A DNA stretch of 5,309 bases. Source: an uncultured Flavobacteriia bacterium. GTDB taxonomy: Bacteria > Bacteroidota > Bacteroidia > Flavobacteriales_D > Crocinitomicaceae. Shown here in pieces: positions 5,076-5,309 of this stretch (position 1 is its first letter; each line of letters begins with the position of its first letter). The position numbers and the translations under genes were made by a program. Where the stretch lies: NCBI GenBank assembly GCA_903930085.1, contig CAIYXD010000140.1:1-5309 (forward strand). The letters run 5' to 3'. Under the pieces are notes generated by a model that saw only the letters and a program-made list of their open reading frames with translations, searched no databases and was not told where the DNA came from.

Positions 5076-5309
5076 TTATGCCTTTTTTATTTCCTTTAGT
5101 TCAAGTTTTAAATAGGCTTTCAAGGATTTTAGAAGCAGGTGAAACGGCACAAAATAAAAGCGGAAATCTTTAGGAACACGCACATCGGAATACCTTAGCG
5201 TGTTGGGAGTTGTAGTAGAAATACGACCTTGGGATTCCCGAGTGGCTTGAAATTTAGTAAAGCGCCAGGTGAAAAAATTCAACGCAATTCGTTCCAGTAA
5301 ATTAAAGCG
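5076..5309 (-). CDS. hypothetical basic protein, 3' part (5' end outside window)
   Basis: The frame is open from the right edge (first codon 5309-5307) to the TAA at 5078-5076, giving 77 residues and continuing beyond the window. A TTG at 5282 could be taken as a start, but the preceding codons (R-F-N-L-L-E-R-I-A) read as coding sequence. The piece is strongly basic and rich in Phe/Tyr/Leu. It contains R-Y-S-D-V-R-V-P-K-D-F-R-F-Y-F-V-P-F-H followed by an amphipathic helix L-L-L-K-S-L-K-A-Y-L-K-L-E-L-K-E-I-K-K-A at the C-terminus. There is no long membrane helix, although the F-Y-F-V-P-F-H-L-L-L part is hydrophobic enough to touch a membrane. I do not recognise the family. Its stop lies on the far side of the katG promoter region, with katG pointing the same way. 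Confidence 0.6.
   Translation of the reverse strand, partial: RFNLLERIALNFFTWRFTKFQATRESQGRISTTTPNTLRYSDVRVPKDFRFYFVPFHLLLKSLKAYLKLELKEIKKA

Noticed and set aside
5076..5282. TTG at 5282 as the start of the right-edge gene
   Set aside because: The frame is open to the window end with coding-like residues, so the gene most likely starts outside.

Overview
The window looks like chromosomal DNA from a member of the Bacteroidota, probably a Flavobacteriia-like lineage. The grounds are: A+T-rich DNA with A/T-rich start regions and no clear Shine-Dalgarno sequences; a good match to the Bacteroidota -7 promoter element (TAnnTTTG) upstream of katG; short MKK-type lipoprotein signals; a signal peptide of the A-x-A|Q type; and the lipoprotein/Pmp3 plus DUF2752 gene pair. 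This placement is inferred from style, not from a database match.

Layout from left to right. (1) Positions 2-484, + strand: the 3' part of an unrecognised gene that enters from the left edge. (2) Positions 511-906, - strand: a small unrecognised lipoprotein with a cysteine cluster, convergent with gene 1. (3) Positions 907-1302: a divergent spacer holding a perfect 19-bp inverted repeat with A/T tracts and, directly beside it on the - strand, what looks like the decayed 3' end of a lost gene. (4) Positions 1303-2204, + strand: a two-gene operon encoding a lipoprotein with a C-terminal Pmp3/YqaE membrane domain and a DUF2752 membrane protein (GTG start), closed by a terminator-like hairpin that overlaps the last stop codon. 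(5) Positions 2357-4651, - strand: katG, a full-length catalase-peroxidase with an N-terminal secretion signal, its own terminator (2304-2334), a Bacteroidota-type -7 element (4693-4700) and an ATAG-N7-CTAT palindrome (4745-4759) that resembles an OxyR half-site. (6) Positions 4823-5075: no intact gene, but short protein-like stretches broken by stops on the + strand. (7) Positions 5076-5309, - strand: the 3' end of an unrecognised basic protein that runs off the right edge.

The only confidently assigned enzyme is KatG, which removes hydrogen peroxide. Here it appears to be exported to the periplasm, and the upstream palindrome suggests control by a peroxide sensor. The lipoprotein-Pmp3/DUF2752 pair forms a separate cell-envelope unit of unknown function. 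The katG and DUF2752 transcription units converge and each has its own terminator. I found no RNA gene, CRISPR array or insertion sequence.
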